From Rhinopomastus cyanomelas (lineage: Eukaryota; Chordata; Aves; Bucerotiformes; Rhinopomastidae): a DNA stretch of 64,000 nt. The stretch spans positions 136,203 through 200,202 of the forward strand of contig VXBP01003664.1 in NCBI GenBank assembly GCA_013400115.1. Direction: 5' to 3'. The notes beneath the pieces were generated by a model that made no database searches, had not been told where the DNA came from, and saw nothing but the letters and a program-made list of their open reading frames with translations. This document shows positions 52,876-63,270 of this stretch, piece after piece. Every line of letters starts with the position of its first letter. Position 1 is the stretch's first letter. The position numbers were made by a program, and so were the translations under genes.

Positions 52876-53339
52876 AAGCTGTCACCAGGACACAGGACTT
52901 ATTCCCATGGTCCTTTCTCCACCACTCAGCAGTTCCAAATGGGCTGGATTCAGCCAACACTCCAGCACTTAGTGTCTGCTAACCACAGCAAAGGCATCAG
53001 CGTCCCCTTAGAGATGCTTAAGTGCTTTGCTGCGTGGCTGGGAGCGGGGCTTTTCTGCATTTATGGGACTTTGGGGAAAATCCAGGGCTAGAGCTGGGTT
53101 TTCTTCACTTTATGATGGGGACTTTACAAATATGGTAAATTTAGAGGAGAACTTCAAACGAGTCATTAACCACAACAGTTCTTGAAGTAAAAAGATCCAG
53201 GGCAGGGGTTGAATCCGGCAATGGGAGAGACTCAGATTAGCAGGTGTTTTGGGTGCTGAAGTGCCCACTCAAATTCTAAAGGCACTCCGTGAAGTGCTTA
53301 TTTCTTCCCATTGGAGCACCCATCCCAGTGGGATTTGCA
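52876..53339. other. Unique sequence
   Basis: No repeat or gene recognised. Confidence 0.4.
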
Positions 53340-54016
53340 CTGGACCTGGGGGTCCTGATGGCCAGCAAGATGGCCAGGAGACAGCAATGGGCCCTGGTGG
53401 CCAAGAAGGACAATGGCATATTGGGGTGGATCAGAAGCAGGGTGGTTAGTAGATAGAGAGAGGTTTTCCTCCCTCTCTGCTCTGCTCTGCTGAGACCACA
53501 GCTGGAGTGTGGTGTCAAGTTGTGGGCCCCTCAGTGCCAGAGGGACACAGAGCTGCTGGAGAAAGCCCAGCACAGGACCACAGAGAGGATGGAGGGAGGG
53601 GAGCATCTCCCTGCTGAGGAAAGGCTGAGGGAGCTGGGGCTCTTGAGCTGGGAAAAAAGGAGCCTGAGGGGTGACCCCAAGAATGTTGATCAATACGTGA
53701 AGGGCAGGTGTCAGGAGGATGGAGCCAGGCTCTGCTCAGGGGCACCCAGTGATAGGACAAGGGGCAGTGGGTGTCAGCTGGGACAGAGGAGGTTCCCCAT
53801 CAATGTGAGAAGGACCTTCTTGCCAGTGAGGGTGCTAGAGCCTCAGAAGGGACTGCCCAGGGGAGTTGTGGAGTTTCCTCCTCTGGAGACATTTCAAACC
53901 TGCCTGGGCTGTTCCTGTGTGACTGGATCTAGGGGATCCTGCTGTGTTGGGGGATTGGACTGGATGATCTTTCGAGGTCTGTTCCAACCCCTAATGCTCT
54001 GTTATTCTGTGGTCTC
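53340..54016 (+). mobile_element. CR1 type A, about 675 bp
   Basis: Sense: CTGGACCTGGGGGTCC, GACAGCAATGGGCCC, CAAGAAGGACAATGGC, GACCACAGCTGGAGTG, GAGGATGGAGGGAGGG, GAATGTTGATCAATACG, GTGCTAGAGCCTCAG, GGACTGGATGATCTTTC, GCTCTGTTATTCTGTGG. It has partial similarity to the RT C terminus, with the frame broken. Confidence 0.9.
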
Positions 54017-54524
54017 AGGGTATCGTAGACTTAAAGACAGCAAAAAACGGCTCTTCCCTATTCCTTGAGGCTTTTCCTCTTCTCACCTTTGCTGTCAAGA
54101 CCCTGGTTACAGATTTACCCAGAAAAAGGGAAGTGTAGAAGGCTCAGGATCGGCTCCCAGACAGGAATTAGCTCTGAGTTCTGGGGTGAGTTTTTTTGCA
54201 GAAGCCTGGCAAGCTTGTGTGCAGACAACCCTGATACCATGTTTTTTACCCCACAAAGGGTTAATCCATCTAAGAGTGGGTGAGGGGTGGCTGAAATACA
54301 TGTAAAACTCAAATACAGCCATTACAGCCCAGTCCCAGCCAGCCTGGCCGAGGCTCCGTGGGATAAAGAGGGTGAAATTGCAAGAAGGTGCATAATGACC
54401 CCGAGTTATTTCCGAGCGATTACAGAGGAGAACAGTTATTACAGGCAAGAACAGGGAAGGTCAAATGGCCTGATCCTGAGTGCAGTGCTGTGGTGCTTCA
54501 TGGGCAGCTCTTTTCAGGGACAAT
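54017..54524. other. Unique sequence
   Basis: No repeat or gene recognised. GTGATCTTTT- or TAAT-rich clusters are absent. Confidence 0.35.
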
Positions 54525-54800
54525 CACAGAACATTGGGGTTTGGAAGGGACCTCGAAATATCATCCAGTCCAATCCCTCTGTCACAGCAGGATCTCCTAG
54601 ATCCAGTCATTAGGGATTGGAAGGGACCTTGAAAGATCACGCAGTCCAGTCCCCTGGCCACAGCAGGATCCCCTAGATCCAGTTGCACAGGAACAGTCCA
54701 GGCGGGTTTGAAATGGCTCCAGAGAACGAGATTCCACAACCCCCCTGGGCAGTCCCTTCTGGGGCTCTAGGTCACCCTCACTGGGAAGAAGAGACAACCT
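54525..54800 (-). mobile_element. CR1 type A, two tail units
   Basis: Antisense: AATCACAGAACATTGGGG, anchors at 54541 and 54617 exactly 76 bp apart, junction CAGTCATTAGGG. The body runs CAGGCGGGTTTGAAATGG, GAGATTCCACAACCC, GTCACCCTCACTGGG. Confidence 0.9.
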
Positions 54801-54914
54801 CTCCTCACACGACTGATTCTCTAAACCCCTCACAAGCTAGGGAGCTCCACTCTGAACAGGTTCCATCATCTCAGTGTTTTTCCTATCATGAGGAGCCCAG
54901 AACTGAACCAAATA

Positions 54915-55492
54915 CTCATAGAATCACAGAATCATTCAGGCTGGAAAAGATCCTTGAGATGATCAAGTTCAACCATCAACCCTACTCTAAAAGATCACCC
55001 CTAAACCAGATCCCCCAACACCACATCTAAGTGTTTTTAAAATTCATCCATGGATGGGGACTCAACCACCACCCTGGGCAGCCCAGTCCAGTGCCTGACT
55101 ACTCTCTCTGGGAAGAATTTTTTCCTGACGGCTAGTGTCACTCCCCTTTTGGAGGTGGAAGCCCTTCTGTCTGCTTCTGTCACTAATGATCTGTGAGAAG
55201 AGATCAGCATCAACATCTCTACTGTGTCCTTTCAGAGAGCTGTAGAGTGCAATAAGATCTCAAGGTGAGGTCTCACAAGGGCCGAGTACAAGGGCACCAT
55301 AACTTTCCTTCTCTTGCTGACCATGCTATCCCTATTGGACACCCAGGCCAGGATCCTGTTGGCCTTCTTGGCCCAATGGGCACCCTGCTGGGTCATATGA
55401 AGCCGGCTGTCTACCACCAACCCTACTCCACAACGTTCACCTCTAATCCAGATCCCCCAACACCACATCTAGACCAATCTCCTTTTGTTGTG
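54915..55492 (-). mobile_element. CR1 type D, about 575 bp
   Basis: Antisense: CTCATAGAATCACAGAATC, GGCTGGAAAAGATCC, GGGCAGCCCAGTCCAG, CTTCTGTCTGCTTC, AGAGAGCTGTAGAGTGC, then a jump (internal deletion near 55258) to GTGAGGTCTCACAAGG, GGCCAGGATCCTGTTGG and CATATGAAGCCGGCTG. The last part (ACCCTACTCCACAACG, CAGATCCCCCAACACC) repeats the segment seen at 54975-55025, so a second fragment is joined at about 55415. Confidence 0.85.
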
Positions 55493-56550
55493 GAAAGATC
55501 ACGGCAACCCCCAGCTTCCTCCCACAGGAAATGAACCTGAGTTGAACTGGGAGGCTGGGAAACCTCAATGTCAAAAGGAGGCTGCCAGAGGGTCGCCAAG
55601 ACATCTGCAGCCCAGAGACTGGAAAACCCCGCAGCACCTAAACCCACGGAGCCAGATACCAGACGGACGCGGAGATAGGGCAGGAAAACCACGAGAGACA
55701 TGAAGACTGGGAGCATTGACCTCCCTCCCCGCTCCACGGTGTTCAGCTGTCCCAGGAGGGCCACTGGCTTTTACGGTGGAGCACACTCAGCTCCCTGTTG
55801 CAGGAGTAATTTAATTAACTGGGAGAAACGTAATTAATTTTAATTGTTGGCGATAAGTCCTTGTTTAATGTGATATTAATAATTATTTAAGACAAAATCC
55901 CTCCTAATGCCCAGTAACTCTCCTATCATGGGCTAATTAAACTCTCGTGTAGGAAGCACTGGAATGAAAGAGTTAGGAAACGGTTTCTGGGCTCCAGAGC
56001 CTGAGCTGGTGACTCAAGAATAAGAGAGGTGAGAAGGGCTGAGCCCACTGCACCCCAAACCCCAAACCCACCTGCAGCCCCTGCCTTGGGTGATGATGCC
56101 CCTGGATAGACCTTTTCCCAGGGATTTTTGCCTCCTTGAAGTTATCTGGAAGGGGGTTCATTGCTCTCCTCCAGCAGCTTGTTGCAATCCAAGAGCTACC
56201 TTGAGCTTCACAGGCTGGGAAAGGCTTGTTTCTGCGACCTCTGCTGCTCCCATGACCACCTCAACTACTGAACTACACAATTTCCACCACAAAACTACCT
56301 GCTGCTGGCAGACTTTAAGGCAGGAAAAGGACCCCACCCCCCCTTGGAACTGTTTGCTTTCTTGGAGTGGCATCATCTTCAGCGAAGGATTTGTCCTCTA
56401 ATTGCACCATCTGTGCCCCGGGAAGACTTCAGTGCATCCCCCGTTTCACTGATTTGTCAAGCCTCTCCCTTTCTATTTTCCTTTTCTTCCTGCCTTGGGG
56501 AGCTGCTTCATTACTGAAGGTCCCAATGACCTCCCAGGCTACCCTACAAT
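55493..56550. promoter_or_regulatory. Repeat-free stretch, A/T-rich regulatory-like core
   Basis: 55800-55980 contains GAGTAATTTAATTAACTGG, AACGTAATTAATTTTAATTG, GGCGATAAGTCC (GATA-type), GATATTAATAATTATTTAAG and GGGCTAATTAAAC: the densest run of TAATTA homeodomain cores in the window. The rest is unremarkable. Called on composition only. Confidence 0.35.
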
Positions 56551-57740
56551 GTCCCAGTGTCCCCCAGATACCAGTATCCCACCAGCCCCAGCAATTCACA
56601 GACCAAGAGAACATTAAGAGAAGGGACCTCAAAAGATCAGCCAGTCCCATCCCCTTGACACAAGAGGATCCCCTAGATCCAGTCATTAGGGATGGGAAGG
56701 GACCTCAAAAGATCAGCCAGTCCAGTCCCCCTGACAGAGCAGGATCCCCTAGATCCAGTCACACAGGAACAGTCCAGGCAGGTTTGAAATGGCTCCAGGG
56801 AAGGAGACTCCACAACCCCCCTGGGCAGTCCCTCCTGGAGCTCTGGCACCCTCACTGGCAAGAAGGTCCTTCTCACATTGATGGGGAACTTCCTCTGCTG
56901 CAGCTCACACCCACTGCCCCTTGTCCTGTCAATGGATGCCCCTGAGCAGAGCCTGGCTCCATCCTCCTGACACCCACCCATCACATATTGAGGTCACTCC
57001 TCAGGCTCCTTTTTCCCAGATCAAGAGCCCCAGTTCCCTCAGCCTTTCCTCAGCAGGGAGATGCTCCCCTCCCTCCATCCTCTCTATGGTCCTGTGCTGG
57101 GCTCTCTCCAGCAGCTCTGTGTCCTTCTGGCACTGAGGGGCCCACAACTGGACACCACACTCCAGCTGTGGTCTCAGCAGGGCAGAGCAGAGAGGGAGGA
57201 AAACCTCTCTCCATCTACTAACCACCCTGCTTCTGATCCACCCCAACATGCCATTGTCCTTCTTGGCCACCAGGGCCCATTGCTGTCTCCTGGCCATCCT
57301 GCTGGCCACCTGGACCCCCAGGTCCCTTTCTCCTCTGCGGCTCTCCAACAGGTCTGTCCCCACCCTGTCCTGGTCCCTGGGGATGCTCTGTCCCATCTAC
57401 CAGGCTCTGCACTGCCCTGGTTACAGTTCATTCAATGTCTCCCAACCCAGCCTGCCTGGTACAGCCCAGTATATCCTGTCCAGGTCCCACTGGACGGCAG
57501 ACCAGCCTGCTGGGGTGTCAGCCACCCCTCCCAGCTCGGTGTCACCAGCAAATTTGCTGACAGAGCACTCTAGTCCCTCATCCCAGTCATTAATGAACAG
57601 ATTGAATAGGACTGATCCCTGTACCGACCACTTGGATGTTCAGACCCACCCAGCCACAAGATGCCCATTTCAGGTAGTTTAGCAGGAAATAGCTTATCAG
57701 GTACCAAAGGATCACCCAACAAGTTGTGGGACCCTGTTGC
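56551..57740. repeat. Unnamed repeat occupied by CR1
   Basis: Left flank CCAGTATCCCACCAGCC (56571-56587) and right flank CCCAGCCACAAGATGCCC with ACCAAAGGATCACCC (57649-57720) match one continuous stretch at 59479-59600. The copy here is split by the CR1 at 56592-57630. The repeat itself is not one I recognise. Confidence 0.65.
56592..57630 (-). mobile_element. CR1 type A, 1.04 kb, longest copy in the window
   Basis: Antisense. Worn terminus and two tail units (junction CAGTCATTAGGGATGG), then the body CACATTGATGGGG, CCTCAGCAGGGAGATGC, CAGCTGTGGTCTCAGC, CTGCCCTGGTTACAG. Beyond 57440 it enters the reverse-transcriptase region. The reverse complement reads CSVSKFAGDTELGG, so one catalytic Asp of the family's FADD box is Gly here. 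It is not able to code for an active enzyme. Confidence 0.9.
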
Positions 57741-58079
57741 ACCAACTGCTCTCCCTCTCCTCATGCTCATCCCCGAGTCAGGATCCCTCCTTGTCACAGC
57801 CGGACAGACCCACAGACCCAGCGAGAAGCTCTTCCAACAGCAGACCACACTGCTCCCAAGCTGTGAAGCCAAAACAGGGCAGAAGGAGTGACTCTGGTGA
57901 GGAGGTGATGCCCAATACCAGCTGGACATGGTTCCGCTCACAAAGCATCTGGCACATGATGGTGATTTGAAGATAAGGAACTGTGGGTGACTTTGCTGCT
58001 CTTGGAGGGTTTAGTGCTCCCAGAAGCACTGATTAGGTAGATTTTCATTGATAGGAAGGTTTTGACTAGATCTAAAGAC
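57741..58079. other. Unique sequence
   Basis: No gene recognised. The left edge may extend the unnamed repeat shared with 59600-59660, at low similarity. Confidence 0.35.
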
Positions 58080-58292
58080 GAAATCCCTCCCTGAGGGTGC
58101 TGAGGTGCTGGAACAGGCTGTCCAGGGAGATTGAGGCTGCTCCATCCCTGGCAGTGTCCAAGGGCAGGTAGGATGGGGCTGTGGGCACCCTGGGCTGGTC
58201 AGAGGTGTCACTGCCCGTGGTAGGGGGTTGGCACTGGGGGAGCTCTGAGCTCCCTCCCAACCCCAACTAGTCTGGGATTCCATGGTTAAGCC
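58080..58292 (+). mobile_element. CR1 type B, 3' part
   Basis: Sense: GGTGCTGGAACAGGC, GCTCCATCCCTGGCAG, GGCTGTGGGCACCCTGG, GGAGCTCTGAGCTCCC, CTGGGATTCCATGG. It shows the type B 3' end in sense orientation and so confirms the family assignment of the antisense copies. Confidence 0.9.
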
Positions 58293-59081
58293 CTCTCTGG
58301 AGGTGCCAAAACCATCTCCATCCTCCTTCACTCGCAGCATCAAAACCACATATTCCCAGACAACCCCATCTCGCGGTTTGTTTTTAATACCCATCAAAGA
58401 CCTGATTTCCGATCATCCCTGTGAAAAAAAGGCACCTTGCATGGGGGGAAAGACGCCCATCTCACTGCACTGACGATGCTTCGGCAAAGCCGGCGCAGAG
58501 CTTCTGCTAAAAATACCTTCGGCTGCTCCGTCGAGGCAGGAGGCAGCGGCTCCCCACGCCTCTGGCAGCCGTCATTAGCTACTCACATCTGCCCGGCTGC
58601 CAGCAATCGGCTCCTGTGCCGTGTGGAGGTGTCAAAAACAACAACCCCCACCCTCAGAAAAATTATATCTATCATAAAATAAATAACCCTGCATCGCCTG
58701 TCTTACGTGCCAGCCTCGCAGTGCTGAGAGATCTGCTGCAAAGCACCTGCTAGCTGCTTTGCCACCTCCTCTGCAGGTGGGTTTTGGACAGCGTGGGGAG
58801 ATACAAGAGCATGTGGAGGGATGAGAGTGGCCTCCACGCGGTGTAGCAAGAGATGGAACTCAGGAAGGAGGATGAAAACCCCTTAAGCCAAGTAGGGTGG
58901 TGGAACAGCAGGACCTTGGCGTCTCTGCAGAATGGAAGAGGCCAGTTGGCAGCACCCAGGTCTCAACCTCTGCAGGTAAACGGACTGAAAATGGGATCAT
59001 TTCTTTCCCCAGTCTTTATCTTTTCTTTGTTTTTCTTGCCTTGGAGAAGACCTTTGCAGCAGCAGGTCCCAGTGGCCTTCC
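58293..59081. other. Unique sequence
   Basis: No CR1 or exon recognised. CpG words occur at 58480-58560 (CTCCGTCGAGGC). Confidence 0.35.
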
Positions 59082-59434
59082 AGGACTAGAGAGAAAAGGA
59101 GGCTGAGGGGAGACCTTGCTGCTCTTCACATCTACCTGACTGGAGGGGGTTGGTCTCTTCTCCCCAGGCACCAGCCACAGGACAAGAGGAAACAGCCTCA
59201 GGTGGTGCCAGGGGAGGGTGAAGTTAGCCAGCAGGAGAAATTTCTTCCCTGCCAGAGTGGTCAGGGATTGGCACAGACTGCCCAGGGACGGGGGGAGTCA
59301 CCATCCCTGGAAGGGTTGAACAACTGAGTGGCTGTGGCCCTGGGGGAGAGGGTTTAGTGGGCAGAGTGGGGTTGGGGTGATGGTTGGACTGAGTGAGCTC
59401 AGAGGCCTTTTCCAACCTTAATGATTCTGTGATT
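59082..59434 (+). mobile_element. CR1 type D-like
   Basis: Sense: GAGAAAAGGAGGCTGAGG, CTTCACATCTACCTGAC, CAGGTGGTGCCAGGGG, GGTTGAACAACTGAG, GGTTGGACTGAGTGAG, CCTTAATGATTCTGTG. Confidence 0.85.
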
Positions 59435-59684
59435 ACTTGGCTGCTCAGATGCCCCCGAGGTACCTACATCCCCCTAAGGTCCCAGTATCCCACCAGCCCC
59501 AGGGCTTGAATGCTTATACCCAAGCACCAGCCACAAGGTTCCCATTTTGGGACAGATTAGTGGGAAATACACGATGGGGACCAAAGAAACACCCAACAAG
59601 CTCTGGGCCACCACTGATCCGACTGTCCGACCTCCCACCCTCCTCCCGCACATCCGTTCTCATGGAGATTTGGAGCTCAGGGAC
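59435..59684. repeat. Unoccupied copy of the unnamed repeat
   Basis: CCCAGTATCCCACCAGCC, then GGGCTTGAATGC, ACCAGCCACAAGGTTCCC, TTAGTGGGAAATACACG and ACACCCAACAAGCTCTGGG. It aligns to both flanks of the CR1 at 56592-57630 and runs straight across the insertion point, so it represents the pre-insertion state. Confidence 0.65.
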
Positions 59685-59780
59685 AGAGTTTAGTGGTGGC
59701 CTTGAGACAGTTGGGTTTGGGGCTGGACTTGACGACCTTAAAGGTCTTTTCCAACCCAAACGATTCTCTGATTCTTTTGG
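59685..59780 (+). mobile_element. CR1 3' tail, type D
   Basis: Sense terminus: GTGGTGGCCTTGAGAC, GGGGCTGGACTTGACG, CCTTAAAGGTCTTTTCC, ATTCTCTGATTCTTTTGG. Confidence 0.85.
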
Positions 59781-60689
59781 TTTTCTCATGTACATCAGGT
59801 GCTCAGTGTCTCCCCAGGCACCCACCGTGCCATGTTGCAATAAATAAACAGTCTGCAAAGGCAATTTTGGCAGAGCAGATCCTCATGGGTGGTCTCCTGG
59901 AGAAGACGGCCGCGGGGGCTGAGGACCAGCTGCCTGTCGAAGCCAGTTGCATCCCTAAACTCTCCTGGCATCCCTCTATCCCTCCAGCACGCAGTAATTA
60001 GTGCCAGAAGGAGAAGTAGTCTCACCATAATTAGTGTCATTTACTTAAAACACTCGACCTTGAGGAGGTTTCTCATCGATCTCAGGTCAGGCAGTGGAGA
60101 GGTTGACAACAGCAACGTCTCCCACGTGTGTGTAATCCCCACCCCACCTCCATCTCGCTCCTAATCCCACGAAGTCATATCGGGCTACAAGTGTTGGGGC
60201 TCTGTGTTAATTAGGGGATCCTTTCACCTGGGGGAACGGGAGGAAAGTGGTTGCTGGCTAGACATCAGCTTTGCAAAGGGGACTTGGAGACTTAATTACT
60301 CCTTTCCCTTAACCTCATTGCACCCTGAGGTATTTCAACATCCCCTGTTGCCAGCAGTAGGGGTTGATAGATCGTCTCCCACCTTTGGCATCCAGACGGT
60401 CTGATTAATGTTACACTAACTGGTTGCTCCCAACCCCGGGGAATGAATCACTTAAATGGGGGAATGACTCAATAAACCGTTCAAACCCACAATAAACGGA
60501 GCCATTAAAAATTAATTGCTTGATGTCCCCACCATGTAGGCACAGCTAATGAGTCTGGGGAAGGGAGTGGAGTGGCGAAAATGCTCCCACATCACCTGCA
60601 TTTCCCACATTCTTGCCCTAAAATCATCCTCAAGAAGTCCAGCAAGGACCAAACTCTTCCAGATGTGTTGATAGACTCAACAGAGCCAA
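59781..60689. promoter_or_regulatory. Repeat-free stretch, regulatory-like
   Basis: 59990-60060 has GCAGTAATTAGTGCC and CCATAATTAGTGTC, and 60440-60530 has GAATGACTCAATAAACCG (AP-1-like TGACTCA) and CATTAAAAATTAATTGC. No CR1. Composition suggests conserved non-coding DNA, untested. Confidence 0.3.
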
Positions 60690-61178
60690 GGACCAGCATC
60701 TCAACATCGGTGAACCAGCAGCTCAACATCAATGAACCAGCAGCTCAATGTTGTCAAATGGCAGCTCAGTGTTGACGAATGGCAGCTCAATGTCGATGAA
60801 CCGGCAGCTTGACATCAATGAACCAGCAGCCCAACATCGACAAACCGGCACGTCAACATCGACAAACCGGCATGTCAACGTTGACGAACCGGCAGCTCAA
60901 CATCGATGAACCGGCAGCTCAGCATCGATGAAGCGGCAGCTCAACATCGATGAACCAGCAGCTCAACATCGATGAACCGGTAGCTCAGTGTCAATAAACC
61001 GGCAGCCCAACATCGATGAACCAGCAGCTCAGCATTGTCAAATGGCAGCTCAACATTGTCAAATGGCAGCTCAACATCAATGAACCAGCAGCCCAACATC
61101 AACAAACCAGCAGCCCAACGTCGACGAACTGGCAGCTCAACGTCGATGAACCACCAGCTCAACGTCAACGAACCAGCT
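60690..61178. repeat. 22-bp minisatellite, about 22 units
   Basis: Units read GAACCGGCAGCTCAACATCGAT (22 bp) with a 21-bp variant AAATGGCAGCTCAACATTGTC. The two forms alternate in blocks. Because 22 is not a multiple of three, each frame cycles through three phases, so long open frames with a 22-residue super-repeat appear on both strands; these are not evidence of a gene. No CR1 lies inside the array. Confidence 0.9.
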
Positions 61179-61534
61179 CCATCTCCCCCAGTAGCAAGGC
61201 AAGGGGGGGTTTATTTTCAATCCCTTTTCTCCCAGAATCCATCTGACAGCAATCAGGGTTCCAGCCCCACGGGAATCAGTGATTAATGATGTTAAATATA
61301 GCAGGAGATTGCGAGGGTAAAATTAGGCGCCATGCATAAAACATCAGAGCTCCTTGTTAGATAGTCAAATTAGACTAATGGTTTGATGTTCACGCGGGCT
61401 CTGGCCCTGTAATTATGAATGGACTGGCTAACCTCCTCCCCAGCTGCACGCGGCTCCAGTGCCGGGGCTGGAAAATAGTCCATGCTTGAGTTTTAACGAG
61501 GACACAGTGATCGCAGTTAGAGCACAAAGAGTGT
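61179..61534. other. Unique sequence, regulatory-like
   Basis: 61285-61430: GATTAATGATGTTAAATATAG, GCCATGCATAAAACATC (POU-like ATGCATAA), GTCAAATTAGACTAATGG and CTGTAATTATGAATGG. No CR1; no exon recognised. Confidence 0.3.
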
Positions 61535-61686
61535 AAGGATGGGGCTGGACATCCTGGAGGTCGAGACATTGTTTACCTGGACTTTTGAAAAGCCTTTGAC
61601 CTGTTCCCCTCTTTGACAAGCTGGCTGCTCATGGCTTGGACAAGCACAGGTCTGCTGGATAAGATGCTGCTTGAACGGACAGGCCC
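61535..61686 (+). mobile_element. CR1 reverse-transcriptase remnant
   Basis: Sense fragment with GTTTACCTGGACTTT and AAAGCCTTTGAC: CR1 RT motif A, YLDFSKAFD in the family, with a TGA stop in place of Ser here. AAGCTGGCTGCTCATGG and GGTCTGCTGGATAAG follow. It is the most 5' CR1 piece in the window and lacks the 3' end, which is unusual for a family that is nearly always 5'-truncated. Confidence 0.8.
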
Positions 61687-62060
61687 ATAGATCCAACATC
61701 CTTGAGGCTTGGGGTGAAGGTTTGCTGCGGCACACAGACCTGTACAGCGATTAGGTGGTTGGCATCAACCTTGTAGGGGTTCGCTGTGGAGTCACTGTTC
61801 TTCTAAGGTTAGTTTTGTGCAGCAACATGACCACAGATCCAACATCCTTGAGGCTTGGGGTAAGAGTTTGCCACAGCAAACGCAGACCCATACTGCAGTC
61901 AGGTGGGTTTGCCATGGGGTCATTGTCCTTATAAGGTTGGCTTTGCCCAGTAACATAGCCATAGATCCAACAACTCCAAGGCTCAGGGTTGGGGTTTACT
62001 GTAGCACAAAGATCCATAGGGCAATGAGGTGGACGGGGTCAACAGAGTCATGGGTTAGCC
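61687..62060. repeat. Tandem repeat of ~128-146 bp, three units
   Basis: AGATCCAACATCCTTGAGG starts at 61689 and 61835, and AGATCCAACAACTCC at 61963 (offsets 146 and 128). Units share GCTTGGGGT, TTTGCYRYRGCA, CAGACC-like and TAAGGTTNG segments. The third is the most diverged. Not related to CR1; not recognised. Confidence 0.8.
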
Positions 62061-62071
62061 ATGGAATCCCC

Positions 62072-62214
62072 ATCACAGAATCATAGAATCATTAGGGATT
62101 GGAAAGAACCTCAAAAGACCATCCAGTCCAATCCCCTGCCACAGCAGGATCCCCTAGACCAAGTTGCACAGGAGCACATCCAGGCGGGTTTATACATCCC
62201 CAGAGAAGGAGATG
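62072..62214 (-). mobile_element. CR1 3' end, type A
   Basis: Antisense: CACAGAATCATAGAATC, TTAGGGATTGGAAAG, GCAGGATCCCCTAGACC, CACATCCAGGCGGG, CCCAGAGAAGGAG. About 140 bp. Confidence 0.9.
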
Positions 62215-62849
62215 GGTTTATTTTATCCAGCAGCACATCCAGAGCTCCAGCATCCCCCGCCAGCATAGCAAGAGCTCTTTGCTCAGCGTGGTTTGCAAAA
62301 ACATCCCCAAAACCTCCACAGCTTCCAGCCTCAAAGATTTACACCATCATCTTCCACCTTCCTGGTCACTAACCAGCTCCAAGTGAAGCCGGGGTGGGGG
62401 GGAAGAAAAAGCCACCAGTGTGTAGCCCTGGCTCCTCCACAACCAGCGCCGAGAACACAAATCTGGCTGTAATTAATCTCATTATCTAGGAATGAGGGAG
62501 ACGTGGAGCGGTTGGGTGGCTTGAAAGGGCTGTCAGAAGCAGGAGTACGGGAGGGATAAGCCTTTGTGAGAGTTTAAGCTCGGATAGCCACCAGCCCTAA
62601 AGCTGGTTTCAAGGGAGATCAGAGTGACAGGGAAAGAAAGACGGGAGGAAACCAGCCTAGGGGAAGCAAGTTGATACCGTCTTATTCCACGGCCCTTTTG
62701 CTTAAGAAGGGAGGCAAAAATAGCCCAAGCAGTCCAGAACTGCTGCTCGTCACCACCTCTGCGTCACTGCATCCCCTGCAAAGCCCCAAGGCAGCAGCCA
62801 TGAGAGCATCTGCCCCTCATCCTCCAACCCAAAGGGCCCTATCACTTGG
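62215..62849. other. Unique sequence
   Basis: CTGTAATTAATCTCATTATC at 62468-62487 is A/T-rich. No gene recognised. Confidence 0.4.
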
Positions 62850-63270
62850 GGATTGAGGGACTTGAGCATCTTCCCTGTGAGAGAGCTGGGGCTGTTGAGT
62901 CTGGAGAGGAGAAGGCTGAGAGGCAGCTCACTGCTGTCTGTAAGTATCTGAAGGATGGGGGGGTCATGAGGAAGGGGCCAGTCTCTTCCCAGTGGTGCCC
63001 AGTAACAGGACAAGGAATAATGGGGATGAGCTGGAACACGGGAAGTTCCACCTCAACATGAGGAGAAACTTCTTCCCTGTGAAGGTGACAGAGCCCTGGC
63101 GCAGGTTGCCCAGAGAGGTTGCGGAGTCTCCTGCTCTGGAGCCTTTCAAGCTCCCCTGGATGTTCCTGTGTGACCTCATCTAGGGGATCCTGCTCTTGCA
63201 GAGGGGTTGGATTGGATGGTCTCCGGAGGTCCCTTCCAACACCTCCCATCCTGGGATTCTATGATCCTGC
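62850..63270 (+). mobile_element. CR1 type F
   Basis: Sense: GAGAGCTGGGGCTGTTG, CTGTCTGTAAGTATCTG, GGTGCCCAGTAACAGG, CATGAGGAGAAACTTC, GTTGCGGAGTCTCCTGC, GGATTGGATGGTCTCC, GGGATTCTATGATCCTG. Its layout matches the copy at 30280. Confidence 0.9.

Noticed and set aside
60941..61168. Repeat protein frames on both strands
   Set aside because: Produced by the 22-bp minisatellite, whose period rotates the frame; no start context or flanking exon.
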